Origin: a virus
DNA: 64,000 nucleotides
Reading direction: 5' to 3' (one strand)
Virus record (IMG/VR): IMGVR_UViG_3300025141_016680
Span: 34,045 to 98,044 of that record
The notes under the pieces were generated by a model. That model was not told the origin of the DNA. It ran no database searches and saw nothing but the letters and a program-made list of their open reading frames with translations. The translations under genes were made by a program, and so were the position numbers. The first letter of the stretch is position 1. Each line of letters opens with the position of its first letter. Shown one piece after another: positions 63,886 to 64,000 of this stretch.

Positions 63886-64000
63886 TCAGTCAGCGAGCAG
63901 GTCTCCTACACTGGCGATCTCCTTCAGGCTCTCTAGTATGATGATCCTCACCGGATTTCTTTTCTGCACGTCCTCCATCTTGTGTCTCGCTGCGTCAGTC
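63886..64000 (-). CDS. C-terminus of a gene running past the window end
   Basis: 38 codons and a stop: TDAARHKMEDVQKRNPVRII and ILESLKEIASVGDLLAD; helical, no family assignable. Same strand and spacing as the neighbouring motif-bearing genes. Confidence 0.5.
   Translation of the reverse strand, partial: TDAARHKMEDVQKRNPVRIIILESLKEIASVGDLLAD

Noticed and set aside
1-64000. Integrated prophage with bacterial flanks
   Set aside because: No integrase, attachment-site duplication or bacterial housekeeping genes seen; PrkA, SpoVR and GroEL-like genes are embedded among phage-type genes rather than flanking them.

Overview
The window looks like part of a large tailed-phage genome (a big myovirus or 'jumbo' type, or a closely related phage-derived replicon). 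Reasons: genes are packed end to end with ATGA and TAATG overlaps; there is a 2432-residue repetitive tail-fibre-like protein; PhoH and tubulin-like genes are present; more than 40 tiny unrecognised ORFs form an early-gene-like block; and there are no ribosomal or central-metabolism genes. No terminase, portal, capsid or polymerase gene lies in the window, so 'phage' is an inference from context. The host cannot be named.

Layout. 1-13.5 kb, minus strand: a glycan/sugar cluster (carbamoyltransferase, GDP-mannose dehydratase, at least six glycosyltransferase-like proteins, cobalamin-type radical SAM enzyme, DegT aminotransferase, NAD epimerase, RmlC-like epimerase, GNAT acetyltransferase). 13.5-22.8 kb, minus: fibre/adhesin proteins, including a giant with about 19 copies of a ~66-residue repeat; the adjacent sugar genes may decorate these fibres or the host surface. 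22.8-35 kb: a regulatory and cell-biology block: PIN-PhoH, a stand-alone sigma region 4.2 protein, tubulin/FtsZ-like GTPase, a complete tmRNA, a histone-H1/Hc1-like peptide, a very divergent GroEL-like protein lacking the ATPase motifs, the PrkA-YeaH-SpoVR trio, NUDIX, a cupin and a membrane-anchored trypsin-like protease. 35-46.4 kb: mixed strands, rich in proteins that begin with the same short basic amphipathic motif (L-R-x-x-I-R-E-E type), plus a peptidoglycan-binding protein, an M15-type peptidase, three HExxH proteins and a fatty-acid-hydroxylase-like membrane enzyme. 46.3-46.8 kb: a GC-rich non-coding stretch full of perfect inverted repeats. 46.8-62 kb, minus, visibly richer in G+C: dozens of small genes, most groups preceded by a copy of one promoter type (GTGYAR, 17 bp, TGG-TATRAT). 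Among them are a sigma factor truncated after region 4.1, an HExxH protein, a PD-(D/E)XK-like nuclease, zinc-ribbon peptides, 31-32-residue membrane peptides and a family of 'MKVGDLV' KOW/SH3-like proteins. 62-62.4 kb: a control-like region with five TGACA-N3-TGTCA palindromes and a 14-nt tandem repeat. 62.4-64 kb: two more motif-bearing proteins, one carrying the motif three times, and a partial gene.

Most interesting: (i) the shared targeting-like motif on about twelve unrelated proteins, in several copies on three of them; (ii) the sigma factor apparently split across two loci 27 kb apart; (iii) a chaperonin-like protein without its catalytic aspartates next to a PrkA/SpoVR/YeaH cassette; (iv) about 23 near-identical promoters with a non-canonical -35; (v) the palindrome and tandem-repeat array at 62.0-62.4 kb. 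All alignments were made by eye; no database search was run.
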